This document shows, in pieces, positions 53,195 through 64,000 of a stretch of DNA of 64,000 nt (position 1 is its first letter; every line of letters starts with the position of its first letter). Made by a program: the position numbers and the translations under genes. The DNA lies in the NCBI GenBank assembly GCA_963693365.1, contig CAVNZM010000007.1, forward strand, positions 7,750,001 to 7,814,000, in the 5' to 3' direction. The DNA is from Amoebidium appalachense (Eukaryota; Ichthyosporea). The notes below the pieces were generated by a model. The model had not been told where the DNA came from and ran no database searches. It worked only from the letters and a program-made list of their open reading frames with translations.

Positions 53195-53392
53195 GGGGAA
53201 CCCCAACTAATTGATTTCTCCTTGTAGTCTTTATGGTGTCTCGTAGAGAAAGTAAACCCTGATATATAGTCACCACCCGACATCTATGTACGTGATCATG
53301 ATATACCGCTGAGGGGATATTCCGAGCAAAACCCCCCCCCCCATACCTGAGACTGGTTCTCTTTGCCTCGAGTAAACAGCGTAAACCCCCAC
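52915..53392 (+). repeat. LINE 3'-end repeat unit, copy 1
   Basis: Direct repeat of 58372-58874. It encodes the last residues of a LINE protein (LNTRNYDLFIRCIDWLEKHI then stop), then (CA)n, GCTGATACCGAGTGTCCC, an A-rich tract (53153-53193) and a shared tail through GTAAACCCCCAC. Both copies share sequence past the A-tract, so the A-tract is internal to the unit. Confidence 0.75.
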
Positions 53393-55235
53393 CCTTATAT
53401 ATATGCGCCTATCATAATCTGCACAAGCCAGACCAGATTCGCATCTCGTACTAGATACATGCACTAACTTAATTTATTTCGGATGATTTAATAGATCTCG
53501 GTGATTATGCTGGTGGTGGTAGGAAGGAATATCCCGATGCTCTCTTGTTACCAAACACCACACCCGCTAGACTAGGTGAGCCCCTCTGCTTGCGCCGGCT
53601 TGCTAGTATGAATCGATTTGGCCCCCCTGCTCGTATTATTGGTGATACCACTGGAGACCCCCTCATAGACTCTGATAAGTATTTCTCGGAACTGTTTAAA
53701 GATAGGACCCCCGTTCAGAAACATATTGTGTGGCCTGTAGACCCATCTACCCCCATAGAATCGATCATCCCCTTTTCAGTCCCGATACCATATGGTCTGT
53801 GATATCTAGTTATAGCTCTAGTAAGTCTTGTGGACCTCATGGACTTCCTGCTGGGTTTCTTAAAATCCTTGTTCCCTCCTACCCACAAAAGGAAAGTGAT
53901 CGTGCTATTAAACCTGATCTTACTATTATGTTAAGCTCTCTCTTTTCTTGGTGTGTTAAATGTGGACATGTCCCGTCATCTTGGTTAGATACCTTAGTGA
54001 TCCCCATAGTTAAGAAGGACTCTGAGGGCCCCATATCATCTTTTCGCCCCATCACACTAACCCAGGTTGTTCGTAGAATCTATTGCAGGGTTCATTGCTT
54101 AGCCCCTTTTTGTTTAACCTATTCATAGATGATTTGGCTGTCAAGATTAAATATTTATGCCGAATATGATGACCCTATTACTAGTTTAGTAAATTTCCGC
54201 CTGCACTTCTCTATGCTGATGATCTGTCCCTCCTTGCCCGCACCCCTAGACGCCTGCAAAGATTGTTCGATGTAGTGTCAGAGTGGTGCAAGGCAAACCT
54301 TATGATCCTTAACATAGACAAATGTGGTGTTCTTGTACCTGATATAGCTAACAATTTACACACATTTACATTATCATCTAAACCTGTACCTATAGTTCCA
54401 GAATACAAATATCTTAATGTTCCGGTTAATTCTGTTGGTGTTATGTTTTCCCATGTGGTCGAAAAGAGGGTAGAGCTGGCTCGTAAGCGGTTAGCTTTCT
54501 TCTCGGCTAATATTTTTAAAGACACACCCCTCCATCCTTCTATTAGACTTACATTTATTCGCACCTTTGTCTTCCCGGCATGTGAATATGGTTTACCCCT
54601 TCTCGCCGCTTGGATCAAGAAAGAGAGAACTAGAGCGCTTAAACCCTTGGCAAATTTCCTTGAAGCAGAAGTTGCCTCCTTTCTATCTAACAACTGTTGT
54701 AAACCTGGGCCTGTAACGCTCTCGATATATGGTCTGGTCCTAATAGCTGCTAGAGTATCCCATCCCGCGCTGAAATTCAATAAGCACATAAGCCGCTTAA
54801 AGAAGTATTTGCCCTCCCACCCTCTCTTCTCTATCCGACCTATCCCCTCCTCCCCTCTCCCCTCTTTCCTTCCCTCTCTCTCTCCTTTTCCCCCGGGCAC
54901 AAATGCAAATAAACCCCGCAAAAGTGTGTGTGTGACTTTGGACTGCCACACATGTACACAATCACCGGATAATTACGCAATATAACAAATGGAAAAAGAT
55001 ACCACACAACACCAGACCCGATGAAAGCATACACCTTGAAAAACTAAGCCTTATGTCACGTTTTATAGTATAATGACCGCCTTAACCATATTGCCAAATA
55101 TGGCACTCGCAATTGTGTAACACCTAAATACATATTACCTTCCTGTAGAATTGGTCTTTCTCTAGCTGATGGTATTATTGATCACATACCACGCTTTTAC
55201 TGTACACGTGCTATACAGTGGAGATCTAAAACTTA
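53393..55235 (+). mobile_element. Degenerate non-LTR retrotransposon (reverse transcriptase fragment)
   Basis: RT pieces in several frames: an N-terminal region ending SELFKDRTPVQKHIVWPVDP, then SKSCGPHGLPAGFLKIL and CVKCGHVPSSWLDTLVIPIV with SFRPITLT. A large internal deletion removes the FDxV catalytic-Asp region. Then come QGSLLSPFLFNLFIDDLA, the YADD box at 54212-54223 (ALLYADDLSLLART), and thumb sequence to about 55235. Frameshifts lie near 53790 and 54100-54200. Loss of the first catalytic Asp and the frame breaks make it inactive. Confidence 0.8.
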
Positions 55236-55575
55236 TTGATGCATCCGAAATGTACTCTGATCGGAGAACTTAGCGGCCATAAGTACTCTGACCGCAGTAC
55301 TTTAGGAATGCTTGTTTCGGAAGGATACCGCGAGCTATTGGGGCCCAGGAGCCCGCTTTTTTTTGTACAGCCAGTAAGAAAACATAAGTTTACACCTTTT
55401 TTGTCTTTGGTACGGTAACTAACAAGGCCTTCCCTAGCTTTTATTGGTTGCCGACGCTGTTGCAAGTTTTTGAATTCATGCTCGACAACAACATGATTCA
55501 GATCAAACGGACGAAACTTGCTGAGTCCGCGAACACAACAAGCCATGGGTTTCATGTGAAAGATGAGCGCCCAAC

Positions 55576-57609
55576 ATGGCCGAAACATTAGACCCAATAG
55601 AGCCACTTTATTCTGGAGCTCGTGTCTGTTGTTTTGCATACATATTTGACGGGGTTCAGGGGGAAGATTTCACAGATGACACCACACGTTGGTCTTACAA
55701 GAAGTTCGGCCTGAGTTGGGACACACAAATACTGGTTGGCACAGTAGTGAAACGATGCAAGACAAACGAAGGCAGTGAATGGAAAGTAAAGTTTGATTTT
55801 GACGGTACCACAGAAGTAGTTCTGCGCCATCAGCTAACTTTAATAGATGAAGAAGACAGTGAACACACAAGTAGCGAGCTAGAGAGTGATAGTGACGAAG
55901 ATCCAGATGGAGACATCCAACAAGTAGAGATTCCTGTCACAGACAGTGAGAATGAAGATGAGATAGAACTTGTAGATGAACAAGTAGAGTTACCTACCCC
56001 CACCGACCCCACGTGCACCTTGCAATGGACCATTCCAGATGAGCAAGTACTTGACAAAAGAACAGGCCCACGCAGAAAACCAACCATTCCACTAGCACTA
56101 AACAAGCGCAAGAGTGTTCTGTGTTTGTTTGAACACTTCATGCCTATGGAGTATCTCTTCACAGCAGTCATTCCACTCACAAACGAAGTAGGTCGTGCAC
56201 GTTACAAAAATTGGGTTGACTTAACCCCGGGTGAGCTACTTAGGTGGTTGGGTATGTGGATTTACATGGCTGGAACATTTGAACCCGGCTCGAGATCGAA
56301 CTACTGGACGTCGGCAGCAGAGAACCCAAGCCGCATATTTCCCGTACAGGACTTTGCCCGCTTCATGACCGAACACCGGTTCGAAAACATCCGTGCCTGC
56401 TTTACCGTCACCGACATCACTCAATATCCGGAGGATGATCCACTGAAAGACACACGCGGTTTCATGGAAGCACTGCAGAGTCGGTGCCGTTGCTCTATCG
56501 AGCCCGGGGATGAATTATGCGAAGACGAGGCCATCTTTGCCAGCTATCATTGCAACCTTCCGTGCCAAATCTACATAAAACGAAAACCCCACCCTCTCGG
56601 TCAAGAAATAAAAACTCTACACGACTGTGTAACCAACATACTCATTAACTTCGAAATGAACGAGGGGAAGCTTAGGATGGCTAGCAAACCGTACCGACAG
56701 TTGGGAGCTGGAACAGGCACCACCTTGCGTCTTCTAACCCCATGGGCCAACCCCACCCACCGTAACCCCAGAACGATCGTCGGAGACAGCTGGTTTGGGT
56801 CAGTAACCGGGACAAGGGAAGTGTACAAAATCGGATTCTACGCACTTTTCAATGTCAAAACCGCAACCAGAGACTTTCCCCTCAACATGTTGGACCTTCT
56901 ATGTGAGGAAGGACGTGGTGTATGGTCGGAGGCAGTGTGCAGTGTGGACGGAGTAGACCTCGTTGCGGTGTTATGGAGAAACAAGAACTACAGTATGAAA
57001 GTGATCACCTCATGTTCAAGTACTCAGCCGGGTCAACCGAGAAAATCACGAAACGGAAATGACGTCCCCCAACCGAAAGCAGTCGAAGAATACTTCGAAA
57101 ACTACAACATGGCCGATATATTCAACAAAACACGAATGTTAAACGGCTCTGTGGACGAAGCCTTGGGCACTAAACGTCACCAACTCCGCACCTTTGGGGG
57201 GCTTCTGGGGTTTGTAGTAGCAAACGTACACTTTGCATACAGATACTTTGGCAAATCCACAAACACGAGCATGGACACAAGGCGTGAGCTAGCAGAAGCA
57301 CTCATATGCAACCCCCACCTGCCTGCACTAGAATACCCCCTTCCCCCTGCTGCTCCTGCCCCCCATGCTCTACACGGACACCAGCGTGCCAGAAAAGAAA
57401 GAAAAGGTAGATGCGTTCTCTGCTTTAGGAACAAAGGGGAACGCCACCAGACACATACCTACTGCATCAAGTGTAATGTGTTTCTCTGCAATGATCAAAC
57501 ACGTGCATGCTTCGAAAACCACATCACATATGGTGTTCCTCCATGCACACGCACCCAAGTCAACACAAACACAGGCCCGGTACGATCACGCAGAAACACT
57601 ACACGTTAA
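55576..57609 (+). CDS. Intact piggyBac-like transposase (PGBD/DDE_Tnp_1_7), 677 residues
   Basis: One uninterrupted frame from ATG. Residues 45-95 (ILVGTVVKRC, WKVKFDFDGTTEVVLRHQL) look like a Tudor/SH3-like barrel, followed by an acidic stretch (92-140). The DDE domain runs from about 180 to 560: first Asp in CEDEAIFASY (D317) with the family's KRKPHPLGQE, second in IVGDSWFGS (D404), third in NMADIFNKTR (D514). The C-terminal cysteine-rich domain, C613-x2-C-x13-C-x2-C-x4-C-x6-C-x3-H649, matches the piggyBac CRD that binds transposon ends. All three catalytic Asp are kept. I found no TTAA-flanked inverted termini, so it may be a recent copy with unrecognised ends or a domesticated gene. It stands between two LINE 3'-end repeats. 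Confidence 0.9.
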   Translation: MAETLDPIEPLYSGARVCCFAYIFDGVQGEDFTDDTTRWSYKKFGLSWDTQILVGTVVKRCKTNEGSEWKVKFDFDGTTEVVLRHQLTLIDEEDSEHTSSELESDSDEDPDGDIQQVEIPVTDSENEDEIELVDEQVELPTPTDPTCTLQWTIPDEQVLDKRTGPRRKPTIPLALNKRKSVLCLFEHFMPMEYLFTAVIPLTNEVGRARYKNWVDLTPGELLRWLGMWIYMAGTFEPGSRSNYWTSAAENPSRIFPVQDFARFMTEHRFENIRACFTVTDITQYPEDDPLKDTRGFMEALQSRCRCSIEPGDELCEDEAIFASYHCNLPCQIYIKRKPHPLGQEIKTLHDCVTNILINFEMNEGKLRMASKPYRQLGAGTGTTLRLLTPWANPTHRNPRTIVGDSWFGSVTGTREVYKIGFYALFNVKTATRDFPLNMLDLLCEEGRGVWSEAVCSVDGVDLVAVLWRNKNYSMKVITSCSSTQPGQPRKSRNGNDVPQPKAVEEYFENYNMADIFNKTRMLNGSVDEALGTKRHQLRTFGGLLGFVVANVHFAYRYFGKSTNTSMDTRRELAEALICNPHLPALEYPLPPAAPAPHALHGHQRARKERKGRCVLCFRNKGERHQTHTYCIKCNVFLCNDQTRACFENHITYGVPPCTRTQVNTNTGPVRSRRNTTR

Positions 57610-57783
57610 AGTACCTTCTGCCCACTGGTCAGTTTCTGTATATTGCGCAACACTCATTTGTCGTTTTCGGATTAGGTGTGATTTGTTTGGTTTTTATTCG
57701 TTTCTTCGAAACTGTTTGTGGTAACTAGATGCTAAAAGGGTTATTTGAAGTGTGTGTACCGAAAAAAACGAATTTGAAAGCTG

Positions 57784-58020
57784 ATGTCAATGTTTCTCAA
57801 ACGAAAAAATGCACCTGTGGTGCAAAAGCAACAACGTGAACGTTTAAAGTATGCATCTTTGGCACGCATTTGTAACAAGTTTGACGTTTTTCTTGGCTCA
57901 GGCCTATGGCCTCCCGGTGCCAGAACCCGTAAAGTGCAAAATAAGCCATACCAACAAGCATTCCGAGAAATTATTGTAGTCATGGGGTGCGCAAACACTA
58001 CAAAGTTCTCCGTAAATTGA
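57784..58020 (+). CDS. Small basic ORF downstream of the transposase, 78 residues
   Basis: Opens MSMFLKRKNAPVVQKQQRER and continues LKYASLARICNKFDVFLGSG to VVMGCANTTKFSVN. It is basic and not repeat-derived. It might be a second ORF of the same element or chance. No family recognised. Confidence 0.3.
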   Translation: MSMFLKRKNAPVVQKQQRERLKYASLARICNKFDVFLGSGLWPPGARTRKVQNKPYQQAFREIIVVMGCANTTKFSVN

Positions 58021-58371
58021 TGCTCAAAATCGTTGAATGCCTACCATTACTTACTAAGCCACTACCCCGCCAAGAATTTTTCTACGGTTTTTTTGTGATG
58101 TGCTTGTTCCCTGTCACGTTAGGGTAAAATGGTGAGAAAAAGAGAGTAACACGTGCAAAACTGACCCTGCGCCAGGCGTTTTCATATGATGACGTCATAC
58201 AGTACTCTGGTTGGAGCGTTTATCGATTCAGGTCGGATAGACTTCTTTTATATAAGGTGGCATCGTTTGCATGCCCAAACAACACACACACACCAGTTTA
58301 AACGGTCATGTATCGCCAAATGTAGTTTGATAGACCACATAATACCGCAACACACACACGTCACATTCACA

Positions 58372-58504
58372 ACAGACACCCAGAAAGATAGCCTACCTGA
58401 GAATTACAACATCCTTAATTTTATACTAAACACGCGTAACTACGACCTGTTTATTGGATGTATTTATTGGTTTGAGAAACACATCATTACAAAATTCTAG
58501 CGCG

Positions 58505-58599
<95 letters not shown>

Positions 58600-58874
58600 C
58601 GAGCTGATACCGAGTGTCCCAGGGGAGCCCGAAGAAAAAAAAAGAAGGAAAAAAACAAGAAAAAAAAAGAAGAAAAAAAAAACGGGGAACCCCAACTAAT
58701 TGATTTTTCTTAGTCTTTATGTGTCTCGTAGAGAAAGTAAACCCTGATATATAATCATCACCCGACATCTGTGTACGTGATCATGATATACCGCTGAGGG
58801 GATATTCCGAGCAAAACCCCCCCATACCTGAGACTGGTCTGTCTTTGCCTCGAGTAAACAGCGTAAACCCCCAC
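58372..58874 (+). repeat. LINE 3'-end repeat unit, copy 2
   Basis: Direct repeat of 52915-53392, with (CA)n at 58508-58598 and a diverged A/G tract at 58631-58682. Together with the RT fragment it may be the far end of one LINE interrupted by the piggyBac region. Confidence 0.75.
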
Positions 58875-59833
58875 TTTGGCATCGTGCGCATGCCGTCGAT
58901 GGAGTCAATCTACATACCCCGATCGGAGGTGACAATGCCGCGTAATTCGAGTGTGTGACCGAGTACTAATAAAAATTGCGTCTCGACAGATTTCTCACCG
59001 AGAGGTCAGCAAGCATGGTAGTTCACGAATCCCGGGCACCATACTGTCCTATAGTGCCGGGGTTCCGGATTCTGTGTGACAGTGTGGGCGGGGAAGGTGC
59101 TGCTCTGTGCATGTGTCGACATGTGTATTCGAACACATGCCCGTTGCATGCGGTGCAGTTGCGCACCAGCTGCGCTGCAGAGTGCAGACCAAGGGCCCAG
59201 GCGGCCCAGGCTAACACAATCCCACCGATGATCATCATGTATACCTGGGTATACGGGTCTATAAGGAAGGTGATATCCAGCTATCCAGACACCGCACAAC
59301 AGATAGAGTAGACTGTACATTTTGGTCAGGTGCACATGTCAGTCTGCTGTGTCAGTCACCAGGCCGCGCACATCCGACCCGTATATTCACTTTTTTGCCA
59401 CCCTTGTGTTCGGCTCGCCGCCGTCCGGGCCCGTGACTCCAGACTTAGCTGGCAAATCTGTAGTGAGGAGTCGACAGATCTTCTTATTGTTACTATCAAA
59501 ATCCAAGCTAATAAAATGGTCTACTAGCCTAAGCATTATTGTCGATGTTGATACCCGCAAAAAAAAAAAAAAAAGAAGAAGAAGAAAGAAAAAGAAAGAG
59601 AGAAGAGTGCTGCACTCCAAAGCACTGTCTGTGCTGCTCACCGTGGCACGTTACTGCACTGTTGTTTATTGTCGAATAGGCCTACAGGGCCGCCCTGTGA
59701 CCGTCACAGGCAGGCTAGCCAGTGACTGCAGCGGCCGGACTCACTGCAGCGGTGCACTATCAGTGCACCCCTTCCATCATGATCCATCAGTCCATGGACA
59801 GAATTAGAAGAAGTATGATAAAATTCAAATCTA

Positions 59834-59919
<86 letters not shown>

Positions 59920-60072
59920 TAGATTTGAATTTTATCATACTTCTAATTCTGTCCATGGACTGATGGATCATGATGGAAGGGGTGCAATCATGATCCATCA
60001 GTCCATGGACAGAATTAGAAGAAGTATGATAAAATTCAAATCTATCTGATATATATATATATATATATATAG

Positions 60073-60103
<31 letters not shown>

Positions 60104-60389
60104 GTTACATACGTTCAGATCATGATACCTCATGATCATGAAGCTGATCAAGAAGAAGGTCAAGTTTAAGCACGCCACCACGCGAGCAGCCGCTTGCCTA
60201 GCTATATTAGGGTCATGTACTGTTTGGACCCCCGTCGACCCCCCCCCCCCCCCACCTCCTTTCCCCCTCCCCCCAACCACCACCACCACCACCACCATCG
60301 TGACCACCACCACCGGCCACCACTGCACCACCACCACGTGCACCCGTGACCACGTAGATACCATCATTTTAAATAATATATATATATAT

Positions 60390-60423
<34 letters not shown>

Positions 60424-60662
60424 GAGAGAGAGAGAGAGGGGGGGGGGGGTGATGATGACCCCCCCCCTCCCCCCCTCCCCCCCCCCCCAAAAAAAAAAAA
60501 CAATGTTAACAACAACCGTCACACCATGTCCACCCAGACCCATGGTTAACGTGATACCTCGACGCATTGGCCGTGCTTGGGGATGAATTGGTGCCCGACC
60601 GTCACTGCCAGTGTTGACTGAGTGATAGTGGTGGTGGTGGTGGTGGTGGTGGTGGTGGTGGT

Positions 60663-60708
<46 letters not shown>

Positions 60709-61294
60709 GGGTCTGGGAGCTCGAGGAGGCCGGGCCCAAGCCTTCGGGTCTCGACTCGGATATAAACACGCACACGCACAACACACATTGTCAAACACAC
60801 ACGTACACAGTAGTACACACATGTCACCCATAATGTCACACGCAAGCACACAAGCACGGATTCGAAGCACACACGCCGCACATGCACAGCCGTGCGCACG
60901 CATACGCGTACCGGCCGCAGTCACAGTGTCACACACACGCGCACACACACACATTAGACAGTGATATGATATGGAAAGAAAGACAGAGACACACAATAGT
61001 CAAGAGTCACGTCACGATCATCAGCCACCCCCGGCACACATCATTTCTTTGTGACAGACAGAGACGCACCACACAGACACAGACACGCACACACACACAC
61101 ACTGGCGCACATGCACACACATACACACCGTTGTGCTAACACGCACACGTGTGTGACACGTGTGTGTACAGTGTGTGTGTGCGTGCATGTGTGTCATGTG
61201 TGTGCGCACACGGTGCACATGTTTGACAAAGTTTGACAAAGATAATGGTGGTGGTGGTAGTGGTGGTGTGCGTGTGCGTGTGTGTGCGCATTTC

Positions 61295-61346
<52 letters not shown>

Positions 61347-61668
61347 GGGGGAGGAGGACTAGGACAAGACCAGGACATGTACATAGCCTCTCCATTTTTA
61401 GGAAAACATTCGACTGTATTTGAGATCTGCAATCACATTATATTCATGCCACGGGACTATCTATTAACTTCATACAAATCCGCACATTCACTGCACCACA
61501 AAAAATGGTGCCAAAGAGTCCTTACGTGTGCCACTAGTCTAGCTAAGAATACTGCATTTTTGTCACAAAATATTACATTCAAGCAGGGTATAGAGTACGT
61601 CCTGTCAATGATTTCAATGCCTGTCATTCGTACATACAACCACAATAGCCATCCCGCCCCCAGCCCCC

Positions 61669-61699
<31 letters not shown>

Positions 61700-62312
61700 A
61701 AAGAGCGCACAAGCATATGATATATCACGGTACCACACACAAACCATTCCCAATCCACAGCCACAGCCGACATAATAAGTCAAATCGAAAAGAATAGTGA
61801 CAAAACATAGAAAACACGTGACTCCAGAAGAGGGTAAAAAAGGAAAAAGAAGAAGAAAAGGTAGGTGTTTGTTCAAGCGTGTGTGCAAGTGTGTGCGAGT
61901 GTGAACGTCAGGTGAGTAATTAAGTAAGGGAGTGTGTGTGCCCGTGCCTGTGTGACACGAAGAAGGGGACTGGTGGGAGGGGGGGGGGGGAAGGGGGGGG
62001 GGGGGGGGTGGGGGGGGGTAAATCTACTAGTATACGTCATTCACTCGTTGCTATGATGCTACGCAAACCAGGTCACAAAAAAAAGGGGGGGGGGGGGGGG
62101 GAGCGGATGTAAAGCCAATATGTGAGACCAAGAAGTAGCATACACACACCATTTTGGATAAGAACGAAGAGAGTGTACATGTACGCTAGAGCTGCGGATT
62201 GATTCCTAGCGAGAAATTGATTCCTATCTGATCCTCGTCATAAACACACAACCACACACACACCCTCTACCCTACACTTACACACACACACACACACACG
62301 CACACACGCGCG

Positions 62313-62379
<67 letters not shown>

Positions 62380-62405
62380 CCACACACACACCCACACACC
62401 ACCAC

Positions 62406-62450
<45 letters not shown>

Positions 62451-62555
62451 TACAACATCCACCACCACCATCACCACTACACACACACACACTATACCAA
62501 CATTTTCTTCCCGATTCTTCTCGATCCTTCCCGGTTCTTCAGGGTTCCAGAAGGT
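58875..62555. other. Intergenic with palindromes, (TA)n and mono-/dinucleotide tracts
   Basis: Unique DNA lies at 58880-59760 and an A/G-rich tract at 59561-59610. A (GGT)n-G compound tract lies at 60630-60710, and a C-run followed by (CCA)n at 60240-60297. A T-run then G-run spans 61301-61350, and (CA)n/(CG)n 62279-62375 is followed by an A-run. One unique open stretch (about 61390-61660, plus) reads KSAHSLHHKKWCQRVLTC but has no recognised homologue. No gene is called. Confidence 0.45.
59764..60102. repeat. Inverted repeat around (TA)n plus a third direct copy
   Basis: The arm 59764-59840 and its reverse complement 59913-59986 differ only by a 3-nt (AGA) gap and enclose (TA)n. A third copy, in the first orientation, runs 59987-60051 and leads into another (TA)n tract. 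The shared core is ATCAGTCCATGGACAGAATT. It could form a large cruciform. Confidence 0.9.
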
Positions 62556-62559
62556 TCGA

Positions 62560-63365
62560 CTAACTGGTCTCCTTGCGCCTTCCACCGAGCACTGGTATCT
62601 CCCTCAACTCTCTCTTCATGCACACATACTCCCCCATCACCGTGGTCAGTGCGGTCGTCACAATGTTGAGAACCCACCTGCAAAACGCACAGATATATAT
62701 TGGGGCTATGTTGGACATGATGGGATATGATGGTGGGTGGATACGATTGCATTGCATTGGGCGTGCGCGCCAGTAGCCCCCCGCAAGCCACGATCGCACA
62801 CACCAAGGCGCGCACACAGGCACGCACGCATGCAGGCACACACGCACCCAGGCAAGTATGCATGCACACACACAGGCGCGCAGGCACACAGGCACACAGG
62901 CACCCACATACACACACACATGGCATATGCATGCACACACGCAGGGACGCAGGCACACAGGCACGCACACAAGCATACACACATCCAAACGCACAAGCAG
63001 AAATGCACACACCGGGAATGCAGGCTGTGTCTTTACACCAGCAGGTGGGCCAGCAAGGCTGCAGCGCAAATAGTGTCACTCCTATCTAACTCAGGTCACT
63101 ATGCCCAATGCGGCCCCCCTCCCCCCCTCCTCTTCCCGCCTCAAAAAAAAAAAAAAAAAAACTCCACACACACACACACACACACACACATACCGTGTTT
63201 CCTCATCACTCATCCAGCCTCCCTGGCAACTCCATCCCCCCCTGCCCCCCTCCCCCTCCCCCTCCTCCCCGGCCCCCGAAAAACAAGGATGCACACCAAT
63301 ATATAAACAAGACCACCCAACCCTTCCCCCAACATAACCCCCCCCCCCCCCCCCTCCCCCCTCCC

Positions 63366-63396
<31 letters not shown>

Positions 63397-63626
63397 AAAA
63401 AAAAAAAAAAACCAACACCCCATCCAATAACAACAACAAAAAAAAAATCCCCACGCGCAAACTCACATTGTTCTCTATGTATCCGGGGGCGCAGGCACAC
63501 ACGTACCATGAGAAGGAGGGCCATCCGTCGTAGCAGATGCAGCAGACGAGGTGGTAGACATGCAGGGTGCATGCAAAGTCCAGGCACAGCTTGGCCCGGC
63601 CTACGACAAACAGCAGCCACAGCGCG
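62560..63626 (-). CDS. SYS1: SYS1 homologue, last two exons (5' part beyond window)
   Basis: Exon A, 63626-63507, reads SALWLLFVVGRAKLCLDFAC, then TLHVYHLVCCICYDGWPSFS. Exon B, 62677-62560, gives WWVLNIVTTALTTVMGEYVC, then MKRELREIPVLGGRRKETS and a stop. Splice ATG|GTACGT to TTTTGCAG|G joins phase 2 exactly and recreates the conserved WW. This matches the C-terminal half of SYS1 (GKQCLDFT..HFFHL, GEYLCM.TELKEIPL), a four-TM Golgi protein that recruits ARFRP1/Arl3 to the trans-Golgi. The first two TM segments lie outside the window or are missing. The acceptor of exon A uses a C-run right next to the 325-bp repeat. The 828-nt intron holds a GCAGGCACACAGGCAC-type minisatellite (about 62810-62960). 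Confidence 0.85.
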
Positions 63627-63640
63627 CTGGGGAGGGGGGG

Positions 63641-63965
63641 TTTTGAATGCGTCAAAAAGTACGAAGTACACAAGAACAAACGGATAACACGATGCAGAAT
63701 GCAAGCCATACATAAAGAGTATGCATAATAAGCAGAGCCCATCCTCAGGGGGGGCCCACGTCATCCACAGTACCCGAGTTTCGACCTATTCCCCTCGTTA
63801 ACGAAACCCAACTCAGATACTGTTTCACTTGAACATGAGTAGGTCACCCGTCTTGATCAGAGACGAGCAGGGTTGCTTATGCAGGCAAGGGCAGTGGGAA
63901 AGGCCGGGGGTTAAAGTTGCAGCAGTAAGCAGAAGCAAGAAAAATATAGATAGGAACTCAGGAGA
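63641..63965 (-). repeat. 325-bp intronic repeat block, copy 2
   Basis: No mismatch against 2988-3312 over 325 nt. It starts 15 nt upstream (in gene sense) of SYS1 exon A, again next to a G-run, and has the same orientation relative to its gene as copy 1. The last 35 nt of the window are unrelated to copy 1. Confidence 0.85.
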
Positions 63966-64000
63966 CGGGGCTTCTAGGAAGCTCCCCCGTCGATACCTAA

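Noticed and set aside
62492-63079. Cys/Val/Ala-rich minus frame upstream of SYS1 exon B
   Set aside because: Translation of a GCAGGCACAC minisatellite inside the SYS1 intron.

Overview
This is nuclear DNA of a unicellular eukaryote. The best guess is a unicellular holozoan such as an ichthyosporean (Sphaeroforma-like). That is an inference from an SH2-domain protein with proline-rich motifs, GT-AG introns, a fungal/opisthokont-type UNC93-like transporter, a SYS1 homologue, and LINE and piggyBac elements. Most of the length is simple sequence: (CA/GT)n, (GA/CT)n, (TA)n and dozens of G- or C-runs. Most long open frames made of Thr-His, Val-Cys, Arg-Glu, Pro or Gly are repeat translations and are not annotated.

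Layout. On the minus strand, 15007 down to 2160 holds a 16-exon gene reconstructed here from splice sites and matching intron phases. It encodes a degenerate Ras-like GTPase, a long Ser/Pro-rich linker and a C-terminal SH2 domain (about 752 residues). 15-19.5 kb is upstream and intergenic DNA. 20324-19557 (minus) encodes a LURP-one-related (Tub_2) protein. 21.6-23.3 kb holds LINE 3'-end fragments and a truncated TIR element. 24.3-30.6 kb is a low-complexity belt. 31794-32845 is a hAT-like element with exact 8-bp target-site duplications. 33476-34888 (plus) is a frameshifted UNC93-like transporter. 34.9-39 kb is repeats with an isolated CCAAT/TATA promoter-like module. 39936-39322 (minus) is an unknown single-exon gene. 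40-49 kb is intergenic with repeat tracts. 50086-49223 (minus) encodes a CCHC zinc-knuckle protein, and 50912-50608 (minus) a two-exon 55-residue membrane protein. 52-59 kb is a transposon cluster (TIR element, degenerate LINE, intact piggyBac transposase). 63626-62560 (minus) carries the last two exons of SYS1, which continues past the window edge.

How the parts relate. The genes share no pathway that I can see. The GTPase-SH2 protein would be a phosphotyrosine-signalling adaptor. SYS1 acts at the Golgi. The transporter and LURP-one proteins are housekeeping or unknown. The main novelty is the GTPase-SH2 fusion. Two further oddities are C-tracts directly behind many 5' splice sites of that gene, and a 325-bp block repeated without mismatch in an SH2-gene intron and immediately upstream of the SYS1 exon.
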